From: Janthinobacterium agaricidamnosum
GTDB lineage: Bacteria > Pseudomonadota > Gammaproteobacteria > Burkholderiales > Burkholderiaceae_D
Reading direction: 5' to 3'
Length of the DNA stretch: 64,000 nt
NCBI RefSeq assembly: GCF_003667705.1
Contig: NZ_CP033019.1
Coordinates: forward strand, 3,038,001 to 3,102,000
Position numbers and translations under genes: made by a program. Below, piece after piece: positions 44,716 to 53,802 of this stretch; within the stretch, counting starts at the first letter, position 1, and every line of letters begins with the position of its first letter. The notes below the pieces were generated by a model that was not told the origin of the DNA, did no database searches, and saw only the letters and a list, made by a program, of their open reading frames with translations.

Positions 44716-45704
44716 GTTCCCAACCGGACGGCGCCCCCATCGCCCCCGCCGCGCTGCAGCGCGCCGCCGAGTGGATGGCGCGGCTGTGGGCGGAAGACGC
44801 CAGCGTGGCCGACGCGGATGCCTGCGCCGCCTGGCGCGCCGCCCACCCCGAGCACGAGCGGGCCTGGGCCCGGCTGCAGCGCTTCGCCCGGCAATTCGAC
44901 GCTTTGCCGCGCGAGGTCGCGCGCGGCGCGCTGGCGCCGGTCCAGCGCCGTGCCACCGGGCGCCGGCGCGCCTTGCAGCTGCTGGGTCTGATCGCGGCGG
45001 GCGGCGGCACGGCCCTGCTGGCGCACGAGTCCGGCCTGTGGCAACGAACGGGCATGGGCAGCGACTACCGCACTGCCGTGGGCGAGACGCGCGCCATCGT
45101 GCTGGCCGACGGCACGCAGGTGGTGCTCGACACGGCCAGCGCCATCGACGTGCGCTACAACGCCGGCGAACGGCGCATCGTGCTGCGCGCGGGCGCCGTC
45201 CTCGTCACCAGCGCGCATGAAAACGCGGCAGTCTACCGCCCTCTGCTGGTGGCAACGCCGCAGGGCACGGCCACGGCACTGGGTACGCGCTTCTCCGTGC
45301 GCCTCGACGATGGCGTCAGCCAGGTCGCCGTCTTCCAGGGCGCCGTGGCCTTGCAGCCTGCCCGCGCCGGGGCGGAATCCCTGCATCTGCAGGCGGGCCA
45401 GCGCGCCGGCTACACGCGGCAGGACGTACAGGACGTGGCGAGCGTGGAAGACAGCGCCGCCGCCTGGGCGCAGGGCAGCCTGGTGGCCGAACGCATGCGC
45501 CTCGATGACTTGCTGGCCGAGCTGGGCCGCTACCGCCACGGCGTGTTGCGCTGCGACGAATCCATCGCCGGCCTGCGCGTGACGGGCGTGTATACGCTGC
45601 GCGACACGGACCGCTCGCTGGCCAACCTGGCCCTGAGCCTGCCCGTGCAATTGCGCTACCGCACACGCTACTGGGTCAGCGTGGGGCCGCGCCAGGCGTC
45701 CTGA
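44712..45704 (+). CDS. fecR: FecR-type anti-sigma regulator
   Basis: 330 residues. The cytoplasmic DUF4880 domain opens with AAEWMARLWAEDASVADADA and HERAWARLQRF. One membrane helix follows (ALQLLGLIAAGGGTALLA), then the periplasmic FecR domain (GETRAIVLADGTQVVLDTAS, ATPQGTATALGTRFSVR). It transmits the occupied state of the receptor's STN domain to FecI. The order fecI-fecR-receptor is canonical. Confidence 0.9.
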   Translation: MSSQPDGAPIAPAALQRAAEWMARLWAEDASVADADACAAWRAAHPEHERAWARLQRFARQFDALPREVARGALAPVQRRATGRRRALQLLGLIAAGGGTALLAHESGLWQRTGMGSDYRTAVGETRAIVLADGTQVVLDTASAIDVRYNAGERRIVLRAGAVLVTSAHENAAVYRPLLVATPQGTATALGTRFSVRLDDGVSQVAVFQGAVALQPARAGAESLHLQAGQRAGYTRQDVQDVASVEDSAAAWAQGSLVAERMRLDDLLAELGRYRHGVLRCDESIAGLRVTGVYTLRDTDRSLANLALSLPVQLRYRTRYWVSVGPRQAS

Positions 45705-45807
45705 AAAATACCTGCAAAAAAAATGAAAAAACGTTGAGGGTTTTGGCTTTTCGTTCGGAATACGGGAAGAACGAATTTTTTCCCGCCACTTTCCAAGGAT
45801 TTGCACC
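45705..45807 (+). promoter_or_regulatory. Putative FecI-dependent promoter region of the receptor
   Basis: A 103-nt AT-rich gap, with GGGTTTTGG at 45738-45746 and CGTTCGG at 45750-45756. It is the expected place for a FecI-controlled promoter, but I cannot assign -35 and -10 with certainty. AAGGA precedes the receptor start. Confidence 0.35.
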
Positions 45808-48276
45808 ATGCCTGCTCGCCTGACCGCTCCCGCACACAAGCTGCGCCCGTTTCCCCTCGCCGCCGCCATTCAGGCCCTGTTCCTCGCTGGTGCCGCCGTG
45901 GGCGCCCTGGCCGTCACGGTCCCTGCCGCCCACGCCCAGGCGGCAGGCAACACGCAGGCGCAGCGCCAGTACGCCATTCCCGCCGGACCGCTGGAACGTG
46001 CGCTGACCAGTTTCGCCAGCACGGCCGGGGTGGAACTGTCGGCCGATGCAGCGCTCCTGCAGGGCAAGCGCAGCGGCGGCCTGACGGGCAGCTACACGGT
46101 GCGCCAGGGCTTCGAGGAACTGCTGCGCGGCCAGGGCCTGCGCCTGGTGGCGGGCGCGCATGGCGCGTATGCGCTGCGCGCGGACGCCTCCGCGGCACAG
46201 ACGCCAGCGCCGGCCCAGGCCAGCGCCACCCTGCCCGCGATCACCATCAATGCGAGCAGCGAGCGCGAGACGGCCACGGGCCCCGTGCGCGGCTATGTGG
46301 CGCGGCGCGCCGCCTCGGCCACCAAGACCGACACGGCCCTGAACGAGAACCCGCAATCCGTCTCGGTAGTCACGGCCGATGAAATCAGCGACCGCAATGC
46401 CGAGTCGCTCGACGAAACCCTGCGCTACACGGCCGGCGTGACGCCGAACCAGCGCCCGCTGGGCAGCGACGATTCCTCGCTGCTGCGCGGCTTCACCATC
46501 GAGACGAACGGCATCCTGCAGGATGGCTTGCGCAATTCGGGCCGCACCTTTGGCGCCTCGATCGAGCCGTATGGCCTGGAACGCCTGGAAGTGCTGCGCG
46601 GCCCCGCTTCCGTGCTGTACGGGCAGATTCCGCCCGGCGGCATGGTCAACGCCGTCAGCAAGCGCCCCAGCGCGGATGCCGTGCGCGAAGTGGGGATTGA
46701 GTACGGCAGCTCCCAGCGCCGCCAGTTGAAAGCCGACGTGGGCGGCGCGCTCGACGCACACGGCGACTGGACCTACCGGGTCGTCATGCTGGGCCGCGAA
46801 GCCCATACGCGGCTGGAGCGCGACCGCGACAACCGCCTGTACTTCGCCCCCTCGCTCACGTGGCAGGCAGGACCGGCCACGCGCCTGACCTTGCTGGCCC
46901 GCTACGAGCAGGACAACCAGCAGTACGCGTTTCCCAACCAGCTGCTGCAGCCTGGCCCGCGCGGCCAGGTCGACCCCAGCGTCAACCTGATGGGCGACGA
47001 TAACCGTTTCAAGCGCCGCAACACCATGCTGGGCTACGAGTTCGAGCACAGATTCAGCGACACCTGGTCGCTGCGCCAGAACCTGCGCTACACGCGCCTG
47101 AACAACGACCGCACGGACATGTTCCCCTTGGGCCTGAATGACGATGGCACGGTGGAGCGCTATTTCATGCCCGTCGATACGGCGTCGAAAAGCCTGTTCG
47201 CCGACACCCAGCTGCAGGCGCGGTTTGCCACCGGCGGCCTGGCGCACCAGGTGCTGCTGGGCGTCGATTACGCGAACATCCGCAACACGGACGACTACCG
47301 CCATCAAAAAGGCTTTATCGCGCCGATCGACCTGTACCAGCCCGTGTACGGCAAGCAGCCGCTGCTTCCCGCCAAGGCGCCCACGCGCGCTGAAGCGCCG
47401 TCGCGCCAGCTGGGCCTGTATGCGCAGGATCAAATGAAATGGAACCGCTGGGTCGTGACGGCCGGCCTGCGCCGCGACAAGGCCACGCAATCGCGCGACG
47501 TCACCGACCTCCATAGCGGCGCCGTCAAACCCGACTTCCACCAGTCGCCATCGGCCACCACGGGCCGCGTGGGCGCCGTCTACCTGTTCGATGGCGGCTG
47601 GGCGCCGTATGTCAGCTACGCCACCTCGTTCTCGCCCGAACTGGGCATCACGGCCAACGGCAGCGCCCTGAAGCCATCGCGCGGCAAGCAGTTCGAGGCC
47701 GGCGTGCGCTACGAACCCGTGGGCCAGCGCGCCAGCTATACGGCGGCCGTCTTCGACCTGGTGCGCGACAACGTCACCACCTCCGACATCGGCAACCCGG
47801 GCCGCTTGCAGCAAACGGGCCAGGTGGGCTCGCGCGGCCTGGAACTGGAAGCGCGCACGGAGTTTGCCAGCCGCCTGAGCCTGATCGCGCAATACACCTA
47901 CCTCGATACGGAAGTCAGGAAGAGCAATAACGGCGACCTGGGCTTGCAGCAAGCGGGCGCGCCGCGCCACAGCGCCTCGGCCTGGGCCCGCCAAGCGTTC
48001 AACCTAGGCACGGCGCTGCCTGCGTATGCGGCGCTGGGCATGCGTTTTCTCGGCGCCATGCGTTCGAACTCCGACGGCGAGAACCTGAATATCCGCAATG
48101 GCGGCATCACGCAGTGGGACGCGGCGCTGGGCGTGTCGCGCGGACCGTGGCAGTTTGCCCTCAACGTCAACAATGTGCTCAACAAGCAGACCCTGTATGA
48201 CTGCGGCTACCTGCCCAATCTGTGCTACCGCAATGCCGAACGCACGGCCAACGTCAGCGCCATGTACCGCTTTTGA
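45808..48276 (+). CDS. TonB-dependent siderophore receptor with STN signalling domain
   Basis: 822 residues. A long signal peptide ends near PAAHAQ; the secretin/TonB N-terminal (STN) domain (~53-127) contains IPAGPLERALTSFASTAGV and GLTGSYTVRQGFEELLRG. The plug follows (LNENPQSVSVVTADEISDRN, ERLEVLRGPASVLYGQIPPG), then the barrel, ending YRNAERTANVSAMYRF. The FhuA/FpvA-like plug indicates a ferric siderophore substrate. STN, FecR and FecI together give substrate-induced expression. The stop overlaps the PepSY gene (TGATG). Confidence 0.93.
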   Translation: MPARLTAPAHKLRPFPLAAAIQALFLAGAAVGALAVTVPAAHAQAAGNTQAQRQYAIPAGPLERALTSFASTAGVELSADAALLQGKRSGGLTGSYTVRQGFEELLRGQGLRLVAGAHGAYALRADASAAQTPAPAQASATLPAITINASSERETATGPVRGYVARRAASATKTDTALNENPQSVSVVTADEISDRNAESLDETLRYTAGVTPNQRPLGSDDSSLLRGFTIETNGILQDGLRNSGRTFGASIEPYGLERLEVLRGPASVLYGQIPPGGMVNAVSKRPSADAVREVGIEYGSSQRRQLKADVGGALDAHGDWTYRVVMLGREAHTRLERDRDNRLYFAPSLTWQAGPATRLTLLARYEQDNQQYAFPNQLLQPGPRGQVDPSVNLMGDDNRFKRRNTMLGYEFEHRFSDTWSLRQNLRYTRLNNDRTDMFPLGLNDDGTVERYFMPVDTASKSLFADTQLQARFATGGLAHQVLLGVDYANIRNTDDYRHQKGFIAPIDLYQPVYGKQPLLPAKAPTRAEAPSRQLGLYAQDQMKWNRWVVTAGLRRDKATQSRDVTDLHSGAVKPDFHQSPSATTGRVGAVYLFDGGWAPYVSYATSFSPELGITANGSALKPSRGKQFEAGVRYEPVGQRASYTAAVFDLVRDNVTTSDIGNPGRLQQTGQVGSRGLELEARTEFASRLSLIAQYTYLDTEVRKSNNGDLGLQQAGAPRHSASAWARQAFNLGTALPAYAALGMRFLGAMRSNSDGENLNIRNGGITQWDAALGVSRGPWQFALNVNNVLNKQTLYDCGYLPNLCYRNAERTANVSAMYRF

Positions 48277-49490
48277 TGCCATCGCTGCAAATGCGCCCTG
48301 CATTGGCGGCGCTGCACCGCTACGCCGGCCTGCTGATGGCCGGCTTCCTCATCGTGGCCGGCGTCACGGGCAGCGCGCTCGCGTGGAAGGATGAACTGGA
48401 GGCGGCCCTGCTGCCTGCCGTCTTCCGCGCGGCGCCGCCAACGCCGCGCGCCGCGCCGCTCGACGCCCTGCTGCTGCGCGAGTCCGTCGCCGCCCGCTTC
48501 CCGCAGGCGCAGGTCAGCTACGCGCCGCTGTCCGCGCCAACAGGCCGCAGCATGCAGTTCTACCTGCGCCCGGGCGACGAATCACCGCTGGCCAGCGACG
48601 AAGTGTTTGTCGATCCGTACACGGGGGCGCTACTGGGCCAGCGAAAATGGGGCGAGATCGGCCAGGGCGCCATCAACCTGCTGCCCTTCATCGAGCGCCT
48701 GCACTATGCGCTGGCGCTGGGCGACACGGGCTTGCTGATTTTCGGCCTGATCGCCATCATCTGGACCATCGACTGCTTCATCGGCGCCGCCCTGACCTTC
48801 CCCGCACGCCTGAAAAAACGCTCGCCGGGCAGCAAGCCGTGGCTGCTGCGCTGGCGCCCGTCGTGGCTGCTGCGCCGCCATGGCGGCACTTATAAACTGG
48901 TGTTCGACCTGCACCGCGCGGGCGGCCTGTGGCTGTGGGCCATGCTGCTGGTCTTCGCCTGGAGCGGCGTCGCCTTCAACCTGTACGGCGCGTATGCGGC
49001 CGTGATGCATCCGCTATTTCCCCATCAGCCAGCCGAGGAAGTGGTGGCGCGGCACACGCCGTCGCCGGGGCCGCGGCTGGACTGGCCTGCCGCCCGCGCG
49101 CAGGGCCGCAGCCTGATGGCGCAGCTGGCGCGCAGCGGGCACTTTGCCATCCTCGAGGAAAATGCGCTGGCCTACGAGCGCGCGCTGGGCGTCTACAGCT
49201 ACAGCGTGCGCAGCAGCCGCGACGTGCGCGAACACAAGGGCCTGACCACCGTCTTTTTCGATGCGGCCAGCGGCCGGCAGCTGGCCGCCTGGCTGCCCAC
49301 GGGCGCGGCCAGCGGCGACACCATCCGCAGCTGGATCAGCGCCCTGCACATGGCCTCGATGTGGGGCTGGCCCTTCAAACTGTTCATCTGCGCCATGGGC
49401 GTGCTGGTGGCGGGCCTGAGCGTGACGGGGGTGCTGATCTGGCGGCGCAAGCGCCAGGGGCAAGCCAGGGCCAGGGCGCTAAGCCATTAA
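48276..49490 (+). CDS. PepSY-associated membrane protein (siderophore-iron reductase type)
   Basis: 404 residues starting in the TGATG junction. Four membrane segments (about 15-35, 150-175, 220-245, 360-382) with His-containing LHRYAGLLMAGFLIVAGVTG, FDLHRAGGLWLWAMLL and ISALHMASMWGWP. PepSY-type proteins next to siderophore receptors are thought to reduce or release iron from ferrisiderophores in the periplasm. The conserved His residues could bind heme. It is the last gene of the iron module. Confidence 0.87.
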   Translation: MPSLQMRPALAALHRYAGLLMAGFLIVAGVTGSALAWKDELEAALLPAVFRAAPPTPRAAPLDALLLRESVAARFPQAQVSYAPLSAPTGRSMQFYLRPGDESPLASDEVFVDPYTGALLGQRKWGEIGQGAINLLPFIERLHYALALGDTGLLIFGLIAIIWTIDCFIGAALTFPARLKKRSPGSKPWLLRWRPSWLLRRHGGTYKLVFDLHRAGGLWLWAMLLVFAWSGVAFNLYGAYAAVMHPLFPHQPAEEVVARHTPSPGPRLDWPAARAQGRSLMAQLARSGHFAILEENALAYERALGVYSYSVRSSRDVREHKGLTTVFFDAASGRQLAAWLPTGAASGDTIRSWISALHMASMWGWPFKLFICAMGVLVAGLSVTGVLIWRRKRQGQARARALSH

Positions 49491-50036
49491 TCAGGGAAAA
49501 CCGATGAACGCCCGCGGCACGGCCTGCGTCAGCCACACGCCGTTGTCCGACACATAAAACACGTGGCCCTGCGCCTGCATGGCGGCCACATCGACCGTCA
49601 GCACGACGGGCTTGCCGTGGCGCGCACCCACGGCCACGGCCGTTTCGCGGCTGGACGACAGGTGCACGTGATTGCGCGATCCCGGCAGCAGGCCGCCGGC
49701 GCGAATCGCTTCCACGAAACGGCTGGCCGTGCCGTGGTACAGCATGGCGGGCGGCGTGGCGGGCGGCAGTGCGATGTCGACGGCGGCCAAGGAATGCCCC
49801 TGGTTGGCGCGGATGCGCAAGCCGTCATCGCTGATGGCGTAGCGCGTCTTGCTGTCGCGCGCCACCACCTCATCCAATTGTTCGCGGGAAATATGTCGCC
49901 CATGCTGGGCAGCGTGCGCCAGCAGCTGACCGATATCGGCCCAGCCCTGGGCATCGAGCGCGAGGCCGATTTTTTCGGGAGAGTGGCGCAGTATGAGGGC
50001 AAGGAATTTACTGGTATTTACTAGGTGATCGGTCAT
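49491..50036 (-). CDS. kptA: RNA 2'-phosphotransferase (Tpt1/KptA family)
   Basis: 181 residues, convergent and abutting the PepSY gene. It opens [19 protein letters not shown] with the Arg-His pair, [22 protein letters not shown], and LYHGTASRF with the NAD+-binding His. The enzyme moves a splice-junction 2'-phosphate from RNA to NAD+. Bacteria lack the tRNA splicing that makes this substrate, so the role is unknown; repair or detoxification of 2'-phosphorylated RNA is suggested. Confidence 0.92.
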   Translation of the reverse strand: MTDHLVNTSKFLALILRHSPEKIGLALDAQGWADIGQLLAHAAQHGRHISREQLDEVVARDSKTRYAISDDGLRIRANQGHSLAAVDIALPPATPPAMLYHGTASRFVEAIRAGGLLPGSRNHVHLSSSRETAVAVGARHGKPVVLTVDVAAMQAQGHVFYVSDNGVWLTQAVPRAFIGFP

Positions 50037-50053
50037 GCCCCAGTTTATCGTTA

Positions 50054-52123
50054 TCAGAACGCATACGACAAGGTCAAGCGCGCGGACCGGGGTTCGACGG
50101 GATGAAAGTGCCGGTCATTCACGCCGTCCGCCCCCTCGCCGGGCAGCCGTGACGCATAGTAGTAATCGATGTCGCTGGCGCGCTTGTTGAACAGATTGAA
50201 GACGTCGAGCGACAGCCGCGTCTTGCGGTTGAGCTGGTAAGCGAGGCGCGCATACGCCAGGGTCGTCGAGGTCGAGCGCACGCTGTTGTCCTCGATCAGG
50301 GGACGGGGGCCGAAATAGCGCAGCTGCAAGGCGCCCGACCATGGCCCCCGGTCCGTCACCGTCACGCCGAACGACGCCACCTTGCCGATCGCGCCCGGAA
50401 TATGGTTGCCGGCCGCATCGTTTTGCGTGTAGCGCGAGCGCGAGACTGCCAGGTCCAGGTCGAACAGCAGCCACGGCGCGGCAACATAATGGTTGTTCCA
50501 CTCGATGCCGTGGCGGCGGCTGGCACGGCTCGGCTGCGTTTCGCCAGCATCGCCCACGAACAGCAGTTCCGACGCCAGATCGAGGCGCCACAGGGCCAGC
50601 GAGCTTTGCAGGCCCGGCAGCCATTCCGTGCGCGCGCCCAGTTCCAGGCCCCTGGTCGGCACGAGGGGCGTCACGGGAGCCGAAGGCGTGCCATCGGGCA
50701 AGCGCGTCTGCGTCGTGCCCCGCGCATCGTTGCTATGGAAACCCTTGCCGTAGTTCACGAAGAATTCCGTCTGGCTCCACGGCCCCAGGATCACGGACAG
50801 TTTCGGCGACACCACGTGGTCCTGCGCCGTACCGCTGTTGCCGGCGATGCTGCTGGCCACATTGAAACGGTAGGTGTCGTAGCGCACGCCCGCCACGGAA
50901 CGCAGCCACTGCAGCCACTGGGTCGTGTTTTCGCCGTACAGGCCGACGCTGGCCTCGCGCACCCGGTCTTCGCGCACCGTGGCTTGCCGCACTCTGTCCA
51001 CCGTGCTGTACAGGCCCACCGGCGACACCCGGTCATAACGGGCCTGCACGCCGAGCTTGTTGCGCATGGAAAACCCCGCCAGCTCCGTGGTCCAGCTTTC
51101 GCTCGTGTTGACACCGGCCACCGTGCGCCGCTCGCTTTGCTGGAACTGGTCGCCGGCGGCCGGGTCGGCCAGGAAATAGGTGAAGTCACTGTTGAGTTCC
51201 AGCTGCGAGCGGATCAGGTACGCGTCAAACTCGAACACCCGGTTTTCCGTGCGCCGGCGCATCGCATACGACAGGCTGGCGCGCGAGGTGTCGCCGCCGT
51301 CGCTGGGCGCGAGCGAGCCAAAACGGCCGATCTGGCCGGACTCCACGGCGCGCAGCGGCACCTGGTCCGTGGCGTTCCAGCTGTTCTTGTAGGCCATGGC
51401 CGTCACGCTGAAGCCGTCGTCCGGCGTGCCCTGGCTGTAGCGCAGCACGCCGCTGACCTTGCGCACGCGCTCCGGCACGTCCCAGGGGCCATTGTTGCGG
51501 TTCACCTCCAGGCCGTAAAGCAAGGTGCCTGGTCCCGCATCAAGGGAATCGGCCACGACGGCGCGCACATAACCATGCTGGCCCACGGACACGCTGGCCT
51601 GGCCTTGCGGCAATCTGTCGGCCAGGCGGATGCGCGCCGCGCCCGCCGAGCCGAAATCGCCTTCGCCCGCGAAATACGGCCCCTTCTTGTAATCGATGCG
51701 CTGCACCAGCTCGGGAATGAGGAAATTGAGGTCGGAATAGCCCTGGCCATGCGCATGCGTGCGCATGTTGACGGGCATGCCGTCGACGTACGTGGCGAAA
51801 TCCGTGCCATGGTCGAGGTTAAAACCGCGCAAGAAATACTGGTTGGCCTTGCCGTCGCCGCTGTGCTGGGTGACGATCAGGCCCGGCACGAATTCCAGCA
51901 ATTCGCCCGTGCGCAAAGCGGGACGGTTGACGATCAGCTCATTGGTGATGACGCCCTGGCTGGCCGCATCCGAGGTGCCGACGGCGTTGTCGTAGTGGCC
52001 CGTCACGCGCACGGTGCGCGACGCATCCATGGGCGATGCGGCCTCCGGCGCAGCCGCCTTGCCGGCGCCGGCCAGCAGCAACAAGGCACAAGCTGCCAGC
52101 TGTTTGCGTTTTATCAACCGCAT
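50054..52123 (-). CDS. TonB-dependent receptor, unknown substrate
   Basis: 689 residues. Signal peptide [19 protein letters not shown]. The plug has [40 protein letters not shown], then [18 protein letters not shown] and [19 protein letters not shown], a distinctive subgroup of receptors. The barrel ends in [10 protein letters not shown]. No Fur box is seen upstream, so iron is not implied; the ligand may be another metal or an organic nutrient. It is divergent from the membrane-receiver gene (95 nt). Confidence 0.9.
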   Translation of the reverse strand: MRLIKRKQLAACALLLLAGAGKAAAPEAASPMDASRTVRVTGHYDNAVGTSDAASQGVITNELIVNRPALRTGELLEFVPGLIVTQHSGDGKANQYFLRGFNLDHGTDFATYVDGMPVNMRTHAHGQGYSDLNFLIPELVQRIDYKKGPYFAGEGDFGSAGAARIRLADRLPQGQASVSVGQHGYVRAVVADSLDAGPGTLLYGLEVNRNNGPWDVPERVRKVSGVLRYSQGTPDDGFSVTAMAYKNSWNATDQVPLRAVESGQIGRFGSLAPSDGGDTSRASLSYAMRRRTENRVFEFDAYLIRSQLELNSDFTYFLADPAAGDQFQQSERRTVAGVNTSESWTTELAGFSMRNKLGVQARYDRVSPVGLYSTVDRVRQATVREDRVREASVGLYGENTTQWLQWLRSVAGVRYDTYRFNVASSIAGNSGTAQDHVVSPKLSVILGPWSQTEFFVNYGKGFHSNDARGTTQTRLPDGTPSAPVTPLVPTRGLELGARTEWLPGLQSSLALWRLDLASELLFVGDAGETQPSRASRRHGIEWNNHYVAAPWLLFDLDLAVSRSRYTQNDAAGNHIPGAIGKVASFGVTVTDRGPWSGALQLRYFGPRPLIEDNSVRSTSTTLAYARLAYQLNRKTRLSLDVFNLFNKRASDIDYYYASRLPGEGADGVNDRHFHPVEPRSARLTLSYAF

Positions 52124-52218
52124 CGCGTCTCCCCTTTTTATGATGTCAGTACAGGCTCCTACGGGATATATACGCGGCAGGCCGGCTGCCTGGATTCAGC
52201 ATTTTTCAAGGAGCGACC

Positions 52219-53448
52219 GTGGACCTGAGCGACAGCAGCGGCAAGGCGAGCAAAAGCGTCACAGCGGCCGTGCGCAAGCGCGACGTGCTGCCGTACATCC
52301 TGCTGTTCATCTTGCTGGCCGGGCTGCTGGCCGTGCTGGCGGGCGCCCTGCTGCCGCCCTACTACCACGCCGTGCCGGCCCTGCTGTGGAGCCTGGGCTT
52401 TTGCGTCAGCGGCATGCTGCTAGGGTTTTTATTCGGCATACCGCGCAGTCTGCCCTCGGGCACCGTCAACGCCGCCCCGCCCGACGAGCAGGCTAATGGC
52501 AAGGGCCGTTCCACGGACGAGCCTCCCCCGGCAAGCGCGGACGCGGCAACCGGCAACCCCAGCAATACCCTGTTTCTGGGCACGCCCACGCCCATGGAAA
52601 TCAATTCGAATCTGGTGGAAGTGTCGGACTGGCTGACGAAAATCATCGTCGGCGTGGGTTTGATCGAGCTCAAAAGCCTGCCTGGCAGCGCGCGCAGCAT
52701 GGCCGCCTTTATCGCGCCCAGCCTGGCCACGGACACGCCCACGGCCATGGCGGTAGTGGGCGGCATCATGCTGTTCTTTTCCGTGCACGGCTTTTTGATC
52801 GGCTATTTGCTCACGCGCATTTACCTGTCCATCATGATCAAGCGCGCCGACAGCCTCGTCAAAAACGAATCCGTGCGCCTGGAAAGCGGCAAGGAAATCG
52901 AAGTGACGGAACTGAGCCGTTTGCAGCAAAAGTCGCTCGACGACATGCAGGAAGCCGTCACGCAGTTGCTGCTGGCCCATCCCCCCGATGGCGCCGCCGC
53001 CGTCACGGCCCTGGCCGCCGCGCCGACGGCGCAACGGCCGGTCAGCCTCGTGCTGTGGCTGGACGACCACCCGCGCAACAATACCTTGCTGATGGAGCAG
53101 CTGGAGCGGGAAAACATCAAGGTGGACCAGGCCGTGTCGACGCGGCAGGCGCTGGTCATGCTGCAACAGAAGCACTACGCGCTGTTCATCACGGACATGG
53201 CCAGGGTGGAAAACGGCCGCCGGGTCAAGGATGCGGGCGTGCGCACGGTGCGCGAAGTGCGGCAGGCGCAGCCCGCATTACCGATCATCGTCTATTGCAA
53301 CAAGGATACGTTGGCAAGCTATGGCACGGAAGCGCAGGCGGCGGGTGCCCGTTTCATCACCACCTCGGGCACCAGCCTGCTGGCCAGCGTCAACAAGCTC
53401 ATACATGAACAACGCGGAAATGAGGCTCAGCCGCCGTCGCAGGCGTAG
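52219..53448 (+). CDS. Membrane-anchored receiver-like protein
   Basis: 409 residues from a GTG with AAGGAG five nt upstream. Two N-terminal helices (25-47, 53-74) end in GMLLGFLFGIPR; a low-complexity linker (80-125) follows, then NLVEVSDWLTKIIVGVGLIEL and a further helix (176-200). After a coiled segment (205-255), residues 275-395 form a receiver-like domain with LWLDDHPRNN (Asp282/283) and FITDMARVENG (Asp326). FLFGIPR/SDWLTKIIVG modules occur in several uncharacterised bacterial membrane proteins. It has no DNA-binding or enzymatic output, so it is probably a sensor. Confidence 0.75.
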   Translation: MDLSDSSGKASKSVTAAVRKRDVLPYILLFILLAGLLAVLAGALLPPYYHAVPALLWSLGFCVSGMLLGFLFGIPRSLPSGTVNAAPPDEQANGKGRSTDEPPPASADAATGNPSNTLFLGTPTPMEINSNLVEVSDWLTKIIVGVGLIELKSLPGSARSMAAFIAPSLATDTPTAMAVVGGIMLFFSVHGFLIGYLLTRIYLSIMIKRADSLVKNESVRLESGKEIEVTELSRLQQKSLDDMQEAVTQLLLAHPPDGAAAVTALAAAPTAQRPVSLVLWLDDHPRNNTLLMEQLERENIKVDQAVSTRQALVMLQQKHYALFITDMARVENGRRVKDAGVRTVREVRQAQPALPIIVYCNKDTLASYGTEAQAAGARFITTSGTSLLASVNKLIHEQRGNEAQPPSQA

Positions 53449-53783
53449 CTGCCCACGTGGTGCAGCGAGCTGCGCTGCGGATGCGCCAGTTGATTCGGCG
53501 CAAACACGCAGACGACCGTATCGGCCAGCACACCCTGCGCGTCCGCGCACGCCTGCGCCAGCCAGTTGTCCGCATACGACACGCCATCGAGCAACTCTGC
53601 CAGCGGCGCGGGCGCGGCCAGCAGCGCGCTCTCGAAGCAGGCCGGCTCATAACACGTGAGGCCCGTTTCCAGGAAGAATGGCGACGGCACGGCATCGCCA
53701 TCTTCCGTGTACGCGGGCGCCAGGTAAGCCTGCAGCGCTTCCCAGCTGGGAAAGCGGCCGCTGCAGGTGAAGACGTGGACCAT
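53427..53783 (-). CDS. Imm22-family immunity-like protein
   Basis: 118 residues from the ATG at 53783. The sequence FTCSGRFPSWEALQAYLAPA, then YTEDGDAVPSPFFLETGL and CYEPACFESALL, follows the Imm22 pattern (a short aromatic strand, then LxxYL, YxxDxD, SxF). Such proteins neutralise polymorphic toxins or occur as orphans. It lies 19 nt downstream of the NodB-caspase gene on the same strand and overlaps the receiver-like gene end by 22 nt. Whether it acts with the caspase is unknown. Confidence 0.68.
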   Translation of the reverse strand: MVHVFTCSGRFPSWEALQAYLAPAYTEDGDAVPSPFFLETGLTCYEPACFESALLAAPAPLAELLDGVSYADNWLAQACADAQGVLADTVVCVFAPNQLAHPQRSSLHHVGSYACDGG

Positions 53784-53802
53784 GGGCAAGTTGGACGTCA
53801 AC

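Noticed and set aside
45676..47994. 772-codon minus-strand frame
   Set aside because: Antisense of the siderophore receptor, which has full STN, plug and barrel signatures.
50402..52228. 608-codon plus-strand frame
   Set aside because: Antisense of the TonB receptor at 50054-52123; composition is typical of a shadow.
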